A DNA stretch of 64,000 bases from contig NZ_JHBV01000014.1 in NCBI RefSeq assembly GCF_000724545.1, positions 233,561-297,560 on the forward strand, in the 5' to 3' direction. Positions 1 through 8,009 of the stretch are shown here, piece after piece. This DNA is from Aureispira sp. CCB-QB1 (GTDB lineage: Bacteria > Bacteroidota > Bacteroidia > Chitinophagales > Saprospiraceae). Every line of letters starts with the position of its first letter. The first letter of the stretch is position 1. The notes beneath the pieces are model-generated. The model was not told the origin of the DNA. It did not search any database and was given only the letters and a program-made list of their open reading frames with translations. The position numbers were made by a program, and so were the translations under genes.

Positions 1-5
1 TAACT

Positions 6-215
6 ATGGAAATTGAAAAAAGAAAAAAAATAGCTATGTATTTACGTTGGGGTGACAAAACTGAAATTGCAACATTAGCAAATGTTAGTCGCCAAACAGT
101 TGAAAGATGGATAAAGGGAGAAACTGTTTCAAGTACAGTTGAACCTTATATAATTGCTTTTTCTAACAAAAGAAAAGAAGAAGTTGAAAGAAGATTAGCA
201 GCAGCTGACATCTAA
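6..215 (+). CDS. Small helix-turn-helix protein at the left of the Mu-like prophage
   Basis: This 69-residue protein has a clear helix-turn-helix: the stretch TEIATLANVSRQTVERWIKG (about residues 19-38) is a typical recognition helix of the Xre or transposase-HTH kind. A basic C-terminal helix follows. It sits 22 bp upstream of the MuA-like transposase gene, the place where Mu carries Ner and similar early regulators. That makes an early regulator, or a transposase accessory DNA-binding protein, the likely role. The assignment rests on the HTH and position only. The window starts just before this gene, so its promoter and the phage repressor region cannot be seen. Confidence 0.6.
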   Translation: MEIEKRKKIAMYLRWGDKTEIATLANVSRQTVERWIKGETVSSTVEPYIIAFSNKRKEEVERRLAAADI

Positions 216-237
216 TTATATCCTATCAAATAACAGA

Positions 238-2250
238 ATGATAATATTTAGAACTATATCTGAACTAATCTACATTAGCATAGACATTCTTGTTGAAGTT
301 GGAATAAACTATACAACCATAAAGCAAGGTTATTCAAGAAAAGCTTCTCACTGGCAATCAATCAAAGACCCAAGCGACAAACGTAGACGCTTAATAGCTT
401 TTGAGCCAATGAAGGACAAGTACAAGCAGCTAGTGATAGAAAAGTACGGCAATCCTACAGACTGGCTAAAGGGGCAAGCAATAGAGAATCAATTCAGAAT
501 ACTAGAAGAGCTAGAGGAGCAGATGGGGGTTGATGGCAGACAATACAACTTTTTTCAGAAGTATTATCCTAAGCAGAAAGCTTACGCATACGCAAAGGTT
601 TGTAAGTGGTTAGAATTAGTAATTAGCCTAAAACCAAGCATGTGTAAAGAATGGGGATTTAAAGGAAAAAAGCACTTTTTAGAACAGTTAGCTGCTTATC
701 TAAAAGACAAGAATACACCTATCAGTATGAGTAGTAGAGCGATTATCGAACGCACACGAGGTAAGTATAAAAAGGCTTTAAAAGAGAGTGAAGAGGCTGC
801 TTTAACAAGTATTATGGATGGTCGCCTACACAATCAAAATCCTCGAAAAATAAACGAGGTTCAATTGAAGTACTTGATAGGCTTAATGTCTAGGAGCAGT
901 AAGCCTCCAATTACAACGGTAAAGAGCCTGTACAACCGAAAGGCTAGAGAAATGGGATGGAAGGAAATTAGTGAGCGTACTGCTAGAAATTATTTACTTG
1001 ATCCCAATGTAGTAAGTCGCTGGTATTTGGCTAGAAATGGCAAAAAAGCAGCCTACAATGAGCTTGAAATTTCAACACTACGAGACAAAGCTACTGCCCC
1101 TAATTTACTATGGATGATGGATGGAACGCCCATTGATTTATATTACAAGTCAAGAAAGCGCAAATACAACGATGTTAAGCAAGATTATGAATGGACAGAA
1201 ACGAAATGGAACCGCTTGAATATGTTTGCCATTATGGATGCTCATTCTTGGAAAATCATAGGCTATTATTTATCAGATAGAGAAAACCATATAGCAGTCA
1301 TTGAAGGCTTGCGAGATGCTGTTAGAAATACAATGGAGCTGCCGCTTCAAATTATGTACGATCAATCTTCTGCCAATAAATATGTGAATAGTGTTTTAAA
1401 GGAATTAGCCAAGTACAACACAGCAAACAAAGCCTATCGAGCTAGACCAAAAACCCTGGAGGCATTGTTTGGACATTTTCAGCAAAAGATGTTACGCTAT
1501 AATGATAATTGGGGAGGGCAAAATATTACTGCTAAGAAGTTGGCTAGTAGAGTGAATCCACAAGCTTTAAATAAAGCAATGAAGAAACTCCCAACTAGAG
1601 AGGAGTTGATAAAAAAAATACAGTTGATGGTGGCGACTTGGAATGAGTTAGCAACCGAAAAGAGAGAGAAACCAAACTACTTGTATGCTGCTAAAAAATC
1701 TAAAGGACAGGCAATTGATTGGATGACATTTAGCAATTTATTTTTTGTAGTAACAGAGAAGCCTTACAAGTATCAGACGCATGGTATTGAAGTAACAATC
1801 AATAAGCAAAAATACAACTTTCAGACCTATGACCAACATTTGCATTTGAATGTTTTGATCAACCAAAAGTTTCAAGTTGCCTACGATCCTGATACAATGG
1901 ATTATATCTATTTGTATCAAAATAATAAGCCTGTTTTAGACGAAGAGGGACAGCCTCTTTTGATACCAAAACTAGAGCGTTTACCGCAAGCAATTGGAGA
2001 CTATAAAACGGACTCAGGCAAGCAAGTAAAAGAATATATCAACGCTCAAAGTGAAGGCACACAATTACTAGAACAATGGGCAGACGAAGCAGATGCTATT
2101 GCAGCAGAATATGAAATAAACCTAACGCCTGAATTTGTATACAAAGAAGCTTATAACCGAGCTGAAGAAAATGTCAAGCGTCAGCAAGTGATGGACGAGT
2201 CTTGTACCAATGATTGGGAAGAGGCATTTAACAACCCTTATAATAGTTAA
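238..2250 (+). CDS. MuA-type DDE transposase
   Basis: This is the transposase of a Mu-like phage; it binds the prophage ends and catalyses strand transfer during integration and replicative transposition. The protein is 670 residues, close to MuA length. The N-terminal 250 residues are DNA-binding in character. An RNase H-like (rve) core follows with a recognisable DDE triad: D295 in LWMMDGT, D375 in IMYDQSSAN and E408 in KTLEALFGHF. The spacing fits retroviral-integrase-type enzymes. A beta-rich domain typical of the Mu transposase C-terminal part lies at about residues 490-600, and an acidic helical tail follows that could contact the MuB-type ATPase. The gene ends 2 bp before the next one, so it leads an early operon. 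No frameshift or missing catalytic residue is seen, so the element could be active. Confidence 0.93.
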   Translation: MIIFRTISELIYISIDILVEVGINYTTIKQGYSRKASHWQSIKDPSDKRRRLIAFEPMKDKYKQLVIEKYGNPTDWLKGQAIENQFRILEELEEQMGVDGRQYNFFQKYYPKQKAYAYAKVCKWLELVISLKPSMCKEWGFKGKKHFLEQLAAYLKDKNTPISMSSRAIIERTRGKYKKALKESEEAALTSIMDGRLHNQNPRKINEVQLKYLIGLMSRSSKPPITTVKSLYNRKAREMGWKEISERTARNYLLDPNVVSRWYLARNGKKAAYNELEISTLRDKATAPNLLWMMDGTPIDLYYKSRKRKYNDVKQDYEWTETKWNRLNMFAIMDAHSWKIIGYYLSDRENHIAVIEGLRDAVRNTMELPLQIMYDQSSANKYVNSVLKELAKYNTANKAYRARPKTLEALFGHFQQKMLRYNDNWGGQNITAKKLASRVNPQALNKAMKKLPTREELIKKIQLMVATWNELATEKREKPNYLYAAKKSKGQAIDWMTFSNLFFVVTEKPYKYQTHGIEVTINKQKYNFQTYDQHLHLNVLINQKFQVAYDPDTMDYIYLYQNNKPVLDEEGQPLLIPKLERLPQAIGDYKTDSGKQVKEYINAQSEGTQLLEQWADEADAIAAEYEINLTPEFVYKEAYNRAEENVKRQQVMDESCTNDWEEAFNNPYNS

Positions 2251-2252
2251 AA

Positions 2253-2489
2253 ATGAATCAAAATCAAGAAATAGCCTACTGGGCAAAAGTAAAACACTCG
2301 AAGGAATACTTCAACGCTGAAAGTAGAGAAGAATTAAAAGCCGTAGAAAAGAAGATCGAGGCTGAAGAGTGGGCTCCTGTAGAATTAATAGAGCAAAATC
2401 ATCGAACTTCTTTAGTGAGAATTTTAAAAGGGGACAGAGAAGGGTTTCGTGAAATTGTACCTAATCAATTTTTAGTATCAGAACAATAA
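2253..2489 (+). CDS. Small phage protein of unknown function
   Basis: This is a 78-residue charged protein, rich in glutamate, with no signal peptide or membrane segment. I do not recognise a family. It starts 2 bp after the transposase stop and is followed 9 bp later by the next gene, so it is almost certainly cotranscribed with the transposase. The C-terminal half (VRILKGDREGFREIVPNQF) looks like a small folded beta/alpha unit. It may be an early accessory protein; no function is assigned. Confidence 0.6.
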   Translation: MNQNQEIAYWAKVKHSKEYFNAESREELKAVEKKIEAEEWAPVELIEQNHRTSLVRILKGDREGFREIVPNQFLVSEQ

Positions 2490-2498
2490 TATAAAATC

Positions 2499-2978
2499 AT
2501 GGCAAAAACAGAAGTACAAAGCATAGTCAATGCTTTAAAACAAGAAGTAAAGAATCAAGAAACTCTCAAAATGATAAATGGTGCTTTAGCAGATATTCCT
2601 GTGAGAGAGACTAGAGCAAGTAACGCTTATCCAATAACACGGTACAATAAAAAGTTCCACCAAGAACTTCTGAGGGCAATTGAAATACTAGAGGGTGGTG
2701 CTCAAGCAGATGAAACAAGAAGAATAAAAGCTGTAAAAAAGGCTCTTTTTTATATTAATAAGCTAGTAGCTAACTTATTAAGAGTGTATGACAAAGGAGC
2801 GTTTTTGGAAGTAGGAATACTAGCAGATAAAGGATGTATGAACGAGGAAGAATCTGAGGATTGTTTAAGAGAAATATTTAATAAAGCTTATTCTGAATCA
2901 ACACACAATACGTCAAGCCCATATTATGAAGAGTATTTGGCTATTCATTCTATTGCAGACCTAGTTTTAAATTACTAG
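2499..2978 (+). CDS. Helical phage protein of unknown function
   Basis: The protein has 159 residues and is predicted from composition to be almost entirely helical. It has no membrane segment and no motif I recognise. It lies inside the early operon between the transposase and the nuclease-like gene, 9 bp after one neighbour and 5 bp before the next. The middle (about residues 45-100) has repeated basic and hydrophobic positions that could pack as a helical bundle. Function unknown. Confidence 0.6.
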   Translation: MAKTEVQSIVNALKQEVKNQETLKMINGALADIPVRETRASNAYPITRYNKKFHQELLRAIEILEGGAQADETRRIKAVKKALFYINKLVANLLRVYDKGAFLEVGILADKGCMNEEESEDCLREIFNKAYSESTHNTSSPYYEEYLAIHSIADLVLNY

Positions 2979-2983
2979 AGCCT

Positions 2984-3643
2984 ATGTTGTACGCTATCGA
3001 CACAGACGGGCAACGCATCCGCCCAAGTATCCACAAACAATTAGCTACTGATCCTTATAGCGGACTACCTACTCAAGGGATCACTGGAGAAGGACTGGAC
3101 TACTGGCGATTGATAGAAGGCAAGTACGATGCATGGGCATTGCCCAATGCTACTTGGAATTTACGATGGAAACTAGAATTTCCTGAGCCACTAGTTGAAA
3201 TATCGATACAAGGAGATCATGCCAAGCACGTGGCAGATGTCCGAACGAATAAGGGGACGGTGTTAAAATTTCAAGCTCGAAACTTAAATGAGCAGCAACT
3301 AAGAGAGCGAGAGGTATTTTTTGAGCAAATGGTTTGGATTTTCAGAGCGGATAAATGGGACATAGAGTTGATGTTTAATCCGACCCGATACCGAACAACA
3401 GAAGGCAGAGATCGCCAACTACCGAAATCAGATAGTTTTAAATGGGTCAAGTTTCAGTCTAGGCATTCAAAAAGTGTTTTTAAGGCGTGTAAAATGCCTG
3501 TATTCTTGGACTTTGGAGATGATTGTATTTACTGGCTGAATTGGCAATCTAAAAGCAACTTAAACGCATTATACCACCCCACTCAAGGCTTGTTAAAAAG
3601 CTACCCTAAACAACAATTTATTCAAAAGTACTCCCAGCTGTAA
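2984..3643 (+). CDS. CoiA-like nuclease (putative)
   Basis: The central part matches the pattern of the competence protein CoiA nuclease family, a PD-(D/E)xK-type fold: GDHAKHVADV (H82, D85) followed by GTVLKFQA (K95, Q97), then a helix with RERE and the run FFEQMVWIF. In the family the order is usually H-x-A-D-V, then E-F-Q, then a helix with a conserved arginine, then a W-I strand. Here the E-F-Q position reads K-F-Q. The N-terminus (YAIDTDGQRIRPS) also resembles the usual start of such proteins. It sits between the transposase and MuB-type genes, so a role in early phage DNA processing or attack on competing DNA is possible. The family call is from motif reading only. Confidence 0.55.
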   Translation: MLYAIDTDGQRIRPSIHKQLATDPYSGLPTQGITGEGLDYWRLIEGKYDAWALPNATWNLRWKLEFPEPLVEISIQGDHAKHVADVRTNKGTVLKFQARNLNEQQLREREVFFEQMVWIFRADKWDIELMFNPTRYRTTEGRDRQLPKSDSFKWVKFQSRHSKSVFKACKMPVFLDFGDDCIYWLNWQSKSNLNALYHPTQGLLKSYPKQQFIQKYSQL

Positions 3644-3702
3644 AGCTAGGAGCACTAAAAACAACGCATCCTCTCTGTGTTTTGGACGACGCTAGAGGAT
3701 GC
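3631..3702 (+). promoter_or_regulatory. Two adjacent hairpins, the second covering the MuB-type start codon
   Basis: Hairpin one pairs CTCCCAGCT (3631-3639) with AGCTAGGAG (3644-3652) with one mismatch and spans the stop codon of the upstream gene. Hairpin two pairs GCATCCTCT (3666-3674) perfectly with AGAGGATGC (3694-3702), and its right arm contains the ATG at 3699. This could terminate part of the transcripts or restrict translation of the ATPase. The structure is visible in the sequence; the regulatory role is inference. Confidence 0.5.
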
Positions 3703-4583
3703 AAAAACAGACACATGATATGTTAAATGAACAAAAAGACCAAATTGTAAGAGCAATAAAAGAAGAAATGCAAGCAAAAAGTTTAAGCCAAAATGCTTGG
3801 GCCACTAAAAAAGGGATTAGTAAAAGCCACATGAGCAACATCTTGAATCCTGATAACTGGGCAAAAGTTGGAGAGCGAACATGGAATGTACTAGCTAATA
3901 AAGTGGCAGCCGTTAGCCTTGGTTCTAGCTTGTATCCAACGAGCAATATGCGAATCATTACAGCAGCTTGTCAAGATGCTCAGATTAATAAACGTGTTGT
4001 AGCGATCAGTGGCTACACAGGAGCAGGAAAGACAACCGCTCTGAAGGATTACGACAGCACGAACTTCAACACCCACTACTTGGTCTGTCGTAGCTCTTTT
4101 GGAGTTAAGGACATGGCAATTAATATCGCTGAATCTATGGGCGTACAAGCAAAGAGTGGGCGCACGATTGATATTGAGGACGCCATTATTGAAAAGATGA
4201 ACAACAGCTCTGAAAGCCTTTTGATTTTGGATAGTGTGTCCAAATTAAGAAAGGATGCTGCACTTCAATTTATAGGCGACCTATGCGAAGCAACCGAAAA
4301 TAAAGCAGGAATTATCATAGCAGGAACAGAGTTTTTGAGTGATTACATCGGTAAGATGGTGCAACGGAATAAGCGTGGTTTTAGAGAATTAAACAGACGT
4401 ATTTATGCTTGGACAAACCTACCGAGTTTTAATACTCCCAAAGTTCAAAAAGAAGCCATAGCAATTTGCAAAAATCATGGCATTTGGAATGAGCAGCAAG
4501 TAAAGACCATCCTCAAAAAGTCCACTTGCTTTGGAAGCTTGCACAACTCTATTGATAAAATGAAAAAAGCAATTGGAAACTAA
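3699..4583 (+). CDS. MuB-type transposition ATPase (AAA family) with N-terminal HTH
   Basis: In Mu, MuB binds target DNA, stimulates the transposase and gives target immunity. This 294-residue protein has the same plan. An HTH lies at about residues 30-50 (NAWATKKGISKSHMSNILNP). The AAA ATPase follows with Walker A GYTGAGKTT (105-113), Walker B LLILD (174-178) and a sensor-type strand IIIAGTEF (205-212), then a helical C-terminal domain. It lies downstream of the transposase as in Mu, but here three genes separate them. The first ATG (3699) lies inside the arm of a hairpin; a second in-frame ATG at 3720 would keep the whole HTH and ATPase, so the true start is uncertain. It overlaps the next gene by one base (TAATG). 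Confidence 0.88.
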   Translation: MQKQTHDMLNEQKDQIVRAIKEEMQAKSLSQNAWATKKGISKSHMSNILNPDNWAKVGERTWNVLANKVAAVSLGSSLYPTSNMRIITAACQDAQINKRVVAISGYTGAGKTTALKDYDSTNFNTHYLVCRSSFGVKDMAINIAESMGVQAKSGRTIDIEDAIIEKMNNSSESLLILDSVSKLRKDAALQFIGDLCEATENKAGIIIAGTEFLSDYIGKMVQRNKRGFRELNRRIYAWTNLPSFNTPKVQKEAIAICKNHGIWNEQQVKTILKKSTCFGSLHNSIDKMKKAIGN

Positions 4584-4978
4584 TGAGCAAGCAACTAGAT
4601 AACCTCAAGAAGCACCGAAAGCAAACCAAGCAAGAGGTAGATAGATTGATTCAATATTGGACAGGCTTGACACCGTTTGATCACAGCAACTTAATCTATG
4701 AGTCAGGGCTAGAGTTCTTGGAATTTATGGAGGGCGACACCGAAGGCGAATATTTTAAAAAATTAGAATCTAAGCGTTCCTTTTGGAATTGGTGGACAAG
4801 TAAGTGGTTCTCTCGTGACGTGGCTTTCTTGCGCCAAAAATTGGACGAATACAGACATTTAAAAGCAGATTACATTCAGCCATACTACAGAGAATGGCAT
4901 GACTTGGAATATATCAAAAAGAAATCTCCTATCGAACAGAGCTATTATCATTTTATCGCTCTCCAGGAAAAAATTTAA
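4583..4978 (+). CDS. Phage protein of unknown function
   Basis: This is a 131-residue, tryptophan- and tyrosine-rich, charged helical protein without a signal or membrane segment. Its start codon overlaps the stop of the MuB-type ATPase gene by one base, so translation is probably coupled, suggesting a role in the same early process. I recognise no motif. Confidence 0.55.
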   Translation: MSKQLDNLKKHRKQTKQEVDRLIQYWTGLTPFDHSNLIYESGLEFLEFMEGDTEGEYFKKLESKRSFWNWWTSKWFSRDVAFLRQKLDEYRHLKADYIQPYYREWHDLEYIKKKSPIEQSYYHFIALQEKI

Positions 4979-5013
4979 CCATTTATTACAAACAATTTAA
5001 ACACATCAAAAAG

Positions 5014-5418
5014 ATGAAAAAGTTAAGTCAAAAACAACTTGAAAAAACTATTAATCGCCTAGCTAAACTAAAAGAATACAAATCGGATGTTGCCAAAGAG
5101 GAAAAGGAATTGAAGGAGCAATTGATGCAGCAATTGGAGCTGCAAGCAACAGAGAGCATCAGCGTTGGGAATGTTGTTATTGGAAAGAAAGTCTCTAGTT
5201 ATGGGATTCATGTTTCTACTATAGGAGTCAAAGTAACTGAAGCAACAAGCGATCTGACGAAATCTTTACTTGATGGAGGTAAGACGAATTTGCTTTCTAT
5301 CAAACCTAAAACAGCACTACTGTATCAGTTGCAGGAGCAAGGAGATGAAGAGACAAAGGAGCTGCTTGAAGGGTTGGGGATTGAAGTGGTTGAAAAGCAT
5401 ACGCTTGAAATCAAGTAA
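5014..5418 (+). CDS. Coiled-coil early phage protein of unknown function
   Basis: The protein has 134 residues. The N-terminal third (about residues 5-45) is a heptad-like coiled coil rich in K, E, L and Q; the rest is a small alpha/beta domain. Position after the MuB-type gene is where Mu-like phages often carry Gam, which is also coiled-coil, but I see no specific Gam signature and this protein is shorter, so I leave it unnamed. The gene is preceded by an A-rich leader (AAACACATCAAAAAGATG), typical of Bacteroidota initiation regions. Confidence 0.55.
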   Translation: MKKLSQKQLEKTINRLAKLKEYKSDVAKEEKELKEQLMQQLELQATESISVGNVVIGKKVSSYGIHVSTIGVKVTEATSDLTKSLLDGGKTNLLSIKPKTALLYQLQEQGDEETKELLEGLGIEVVEKHTLEIK

Positions 5419-5443
5419 CTAAAGCAATAAATGTGTTTGTGTA

Positions 5444-5471
5444 GGGGTTGCGTTCGCCATAGCGCAGCTCC
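5444..5471 (+). promoter_or_regulatory. GC-rich hairpin in an AT-rich operon
   Basis: GGGGTTGCG (5444-5452) can pair with CGCAGCTCC (5463-5471), a 9-bp stem with two G-T wobbles and a 10-nt loop, followed by a pyrimidine run (TCTTTCTCTC). It lies between the stop at 5418 and the preferred start at 5491 of the gp16-type gene. Its composition stands out from neighbouring phage DNA. It may be an attenuator or RNA-processing site; this is inference. Confidence 0.45.
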
Positions 5472-5490
5472 TCTTTCTCTCAAATTAAAA

Positions 5491-5925
5491 ATGATGTTAG
5501 AAAATAAATATATCGCTGCTATTTATGCAGGACTTAGAGCCCAAGGGCTTGAAGACCAAAAGGAGGAGCTTGTCTCCAGTTATACGAACGAACGAACAAC
5601 AAGCACAAGAGGCATGACAAAAAGAGAAGCTCTAGATTTGATTGCTTATTTGAATGGTGATCAAAACAATAAGGAGGACAAACGCAGCAAGATGATCCGC
5701 TATATCTACTCCTTAGCCTATCAGATGAATATGACGCAGATCACCAAGAAAAAAACAAAGGTAGATACAGAACGCCTTAATGCCTTGGCAAAACGCTTGT
5801 CTCCCCAAAAGAAAGGCTTACAGGAGCATACTTACGATGAATTAAAAACATTGGTCACGCTCTTTAATAAGTATTACAAAGAACAACTAAATAAAGGAGG
5901 ATTTTATGAAAGCCCTAATACATGA
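5491..5925 (+). CDS. Mu gp16-type protein (DUF1018-like)
   Basis: The protein (144 residues from the preferred start) resembles the gp16 / DUF1018 family of Mu-like phages, which is found in the middle early region and has been linked to gene regulation. Recognisable parts are an N-terminal helix (YIAAIYAGLRAQGL), the TRGMTKREALDLIAYL segment, the motif around MIRYIYSLAYQM and a C-terminal helix ending NKYYKEQL. The reading frame is open from 5431, but its first 20 codons cover the GC-rich hairpin and give an unnatural peptide (CLCRGCVRHS), so I take ATG 5491 (or the adjacent ATG at 5494) as the start. It overlaps the next gene by 20 bp. Confidence 0.65.
   Translation: MMLENKYIAAIYAGLRAQGLEDQKEELVSSYTNERTTSTRGMTKREALDLIAYLNGDQNNKEDKRSKMIRYIYSLAYQMNMTQITKKKTKVDTERLNALAKRLSPQKKGLQEHTYDELKTLVTLFNKYYKEQLNKGGFYESPNT
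5895..5900 (+). promoter_or_regulatory. Strong Shine-Dalgarno site (AGGAGG)
   Basis: AGGAGG lies 5 nt upstream of ATG 5906. Bacteroidota genes generally lack such sites, and almost all other genes in this window have A-rich leaders instead. Because it is inside the end of the gp16-type gene, it would allow independent initiation on the next gene. Confidence 0.6.
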
Positions 5926-6322
5926 ATTTTCAAGCGAAGATGCCTTTAAGACCTTTGCTCACTTGCTCAATTTCTCCTTGGAGCATTTACGTCAAATAGC
6001 AGCGGATTCCGAAATACTTCAGGCACGGTTAATCCTTAGCCTTGTTGAGGAGATTTACAAACAAAAGGTATTAATCAAATTACTGAACGACCCCGAACAA
6101 TATAAGATATCCCTCAAGGAGCAGGAAGTGATTGCCATAAAAATACTATTGACCAATTATGATTTTATAGAAGCTCCCAATTCCTACACGATGGCAATTT
6201 TATCCGAGTTCAATGCCCAAATAGAAGACTATTTAACAAACAATCCAGTAAAAAACAAACAGCCATGCGTGAATCTACTCAGCAGCGATACCAACGAATC
6301 CAAGCTTTTTATCGAAGGTTAA
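5906..6322 (+). CDS. Phage protein of unknown function
   Basis: This 138-residue helical protein has no signal peptide or membrane segment, and I recognise no family. Start choice is well supported: ATG 5906 is preceded by AGGAGG at the right distance. It overlaps the gp16-type gene upstream by 20 bp and the next gene downstream by 58 bp, an unusually long overlap. Function unknown; probably part of the early-to-middle operon. Confidence 0.6.
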   Translation: MKALIHEFSSEDAFKTFAHLLNFSLEHLRQIAADSEILQARLILSLVEEIYKQKVLIKLLNDPEQYKISLKEQEVIAIKILLTNYDFIEAPNSYTMAILSEFNAQIEDYLTNNPVKNKQPCVNLLSSDTNESKLFIEG

Positions 6323-6564
6323 GCAAAGCAAAGCTGAGTCATGAGTTTTGTTTGGAGATACTTTGCGACTTTTTTAATGTAAAAAATCCTCGGACGATCG
6401 AGCGAGTGATTGTAAAAGAATTAGGAGAGATAGAGCCATACGAACATCAGGACTTGGACAGGCTTTGGATAGATGGTAGGATTCGCAAGCACTTAGAAGC
6501 CATTGCTCCAACAGCAGACCTAGAATTAAATAATCCATTAACACAAGAATCAACAGAACAATGA
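6265..6564 (+). CDS. Small basic phage protein of unknown function
   Basis: This 99-residue protein has a basic N-terminus (RESTQQRYQRIQAFYRRLSKAK) and a possible HTH-like helix pair around FCLEILCDFFNVKNPRTIERVI (about residues 28-49), which could bind nucleic acid. It overlaps the upstream gene by 58 bp in a different frame and the downstream gene by 4 bp (ATGA), so translation is likely coupled. No later start codon would preserve the N-terminal half, so I keep ATG 6265. The function is unassigned; a middle-operon regulator is one option. Confidence 0.55.
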   Translation: MRESTQQRYQRIQAFYRRLSKAKLSHEFCLEILCDFFNVKNPRTIERVIVKELGEIEPYEHQDLDRLWIDGRIRKHLEAIAPTADLELNNPLTQESTEQ

Positions 6565-7439
6565 GAGACATAGAATTTGATGAGTCCATAAATTTGGGAG
6601 GACACCGTTTTTCTAATAATGATATTTTTCAATTAAAAACAGCCATCCAACAACTAGCAACAGCCTACGCAGAATCTTTTGGTACTCATGGCAGTGGTGG
6701 TATAATGCTAGCAGGAGGCAAAGAAACAACGACAGCAACGGACATCAGTTACAGTGGTGGTTGGTTGTATCATAATGGTGCGTTTTGGAAAGTGAATCCA
6801 ATGGCAGCGCAAACAATTACAGCAGGGCATATTATCTTATTTATTTACAAAACAATAAGAAACTATACAGCCGTTAACTACCAATCAGGAGCTAGTTTTC
6901 AACCGCACATAGAGCGTTTTGTAGATGTCATCTATACCGATAACTCGCACCCAGTATTGTCAGGAACCCTGAACCAAGACTTTACTCTTCCCTTCTACGT
7001 TCGTTTTGAGCGCATAGAGGACTTGATCAATAGAGAAGCTGCTAATACGGCACATAGAGAATTAGTAGAGCGTTCTTGGACAGAATTAACCGAAACACAA
7101 CTAACTTCTTTAGTCCATTCGGGAATGACAGGAGTAGGAAATGGCTCTAGAATGAGATACAAAATAATAGGCAAGCAATGCTATATTCAAATGAATTTGA
7201 TTACTTCAACCGTATCAGCCACTTCTACAATAGCCGTGAAATTCCCAACAGGAATAAGTTTAAGGACGACTACTTACCCCAGTATTATCGCCGCAGACAG
7301 CTATAATTTACTTAATCCATGCACCGTCCACTTTTCAGCAGCTTCAGGAAGCACTCCTGATTTAATGACTTTCTCAAGAAGCCACACCGATACCTCACAA
7401 CAAACACTTTCATTTAACACGGTTATTGAAATCGCTTAA
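6561..7439 (+). CDS. Tail-fibre or baseplate-associated protein (putative)
   Basis: The 292-residue protein has a helical N-terminus (residues 1-40) and then glycine-, serine- and threonine-rich beta sequence with SYSGGWLYHNGAFWKVNPMA, typical of phage tail-fibre or needle-tip proteins. The C-terminal 110 residues (from about SWTELTETQL) form a separate beta-rich module with the pattern of a compact receptor-binding or trimerisation head. It is followed by another unknown gene and the endolysin, so it is probably a late structural or host-recognition gene. This is inferred from composition and context, not a confident family match. Confidence 0.45.
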   Translation: MRDIEFDESINLGGHRFSNNDIFQLKTAIQQLATAYAESFGTHGSGGIMLAGGKETTTATDISYSGGWLYHNGAFWKVNPMAAQTITAGHIILFIYKTIRNYTAVNYQSGASFQPHIERFVDVIYTDNSHPVLSGTLNQDFTLPFYVRFERIEDLINREAANTAHRELVERSWTELTETQLTSLVHSGMTGVGNGSRMRYKIIGKQCYIQMNLITSTVSATSTIAVKFPTGISLRTTTYPSIIAADSYNLLNPCTVHFSAASGSTPDLMTFSRSHTDTSQQTLSFNTVIEIA

Positions 7440-7505
7440 AATAGGAAGAAATTTTCAAGCAAGTTAATCTTATGATGACATTAAAGTTCCTTAAATCAAA
7501 TCATT

Positions 7506-8009
7506 ATGAATGTATACTATAACACTTCAGCTCAACTGGAGACGAATCAAAATATCTTCCTCAAGAAAGGCACAACACTATTCCTAGAAAACGAGAATGC
7601 CAAGGAGCACCGACTTGGAGAAGATACTTGTGCCACTTATCGCTTGTTGATTGATGACCAAGACTTTTTTAATCCTTTCTGCAATTTACATCTAGAGGGC
7701 GTGATCGAGTGCTATACAAATCCTGTTCAATTTGGTGGACGTAGCTATCCAAGAGACGAGTTCTTTGAACAAGTATTCTTGAATACAGATACCAACAAAG
7801 CAGCGATTATATGGAAGCACACTAGAAATGTTTTGAAGCTACAACGCTATACGGCTGCTTACTATTTGGAGGGTGCTATGATGTGTTTGTACTTACTGGA
7901 CAACATGTATGCGAAGATTACAGATAGAGTGGGCTATCATGCTAGAGTAAGTTTTCGGGATGCAAAAGGCTATGATCCTGTGACAGGTTATATTATTAAC
8001 AAGGCTTAA
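7506..8009 (+). CDS. Phage protein of unknown function before the endolysin
   Basis: This 167-residue protein has no signal or membrane segment. The N-terminal half is beta-rich (INIFLKKGTTLFLENE-like strands), and the C-terminal half contains a hydrophobic helix around LEGAMMCLYLLDNMYAK that is probably buried, not membrane-spanning. It directly abuts the amidase gene (stop 8007-8009, next ATG at 8010). A lysis-associated or structural role is possible; I do not recognise the family. Confidence 0.5.
   Translation: MNVYYNTSAQLETNQNIFLKKGTTLFLENENAKEHRLGEDTCATYRLLIDDQDFFNPFCNLHLEGVIECYTNPVQFGGRSYPRDEFFEQVFLNTDTNKAAIIWKHTRNVLKLQRYTAAYYLEGAMMCLYLLDNMYAKITDRVGYHARVSFRDAKGYDPVTGYIINKA

Noticed and set aside
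5014..5418. Gam-like host-nuclease inhibitor
   Set aside because: The position and coiled coil fit, but the protein is short and no specific Gam sequence pattern is visible, so I left it unnamed.
5431..5490. Longer N-terminus for the gp16-type protein
   Set aside because: The first 20 codons cross a GC-rich hairpin and give an unlikely peptide; the family-like sequence begins at the ATG at 5491.
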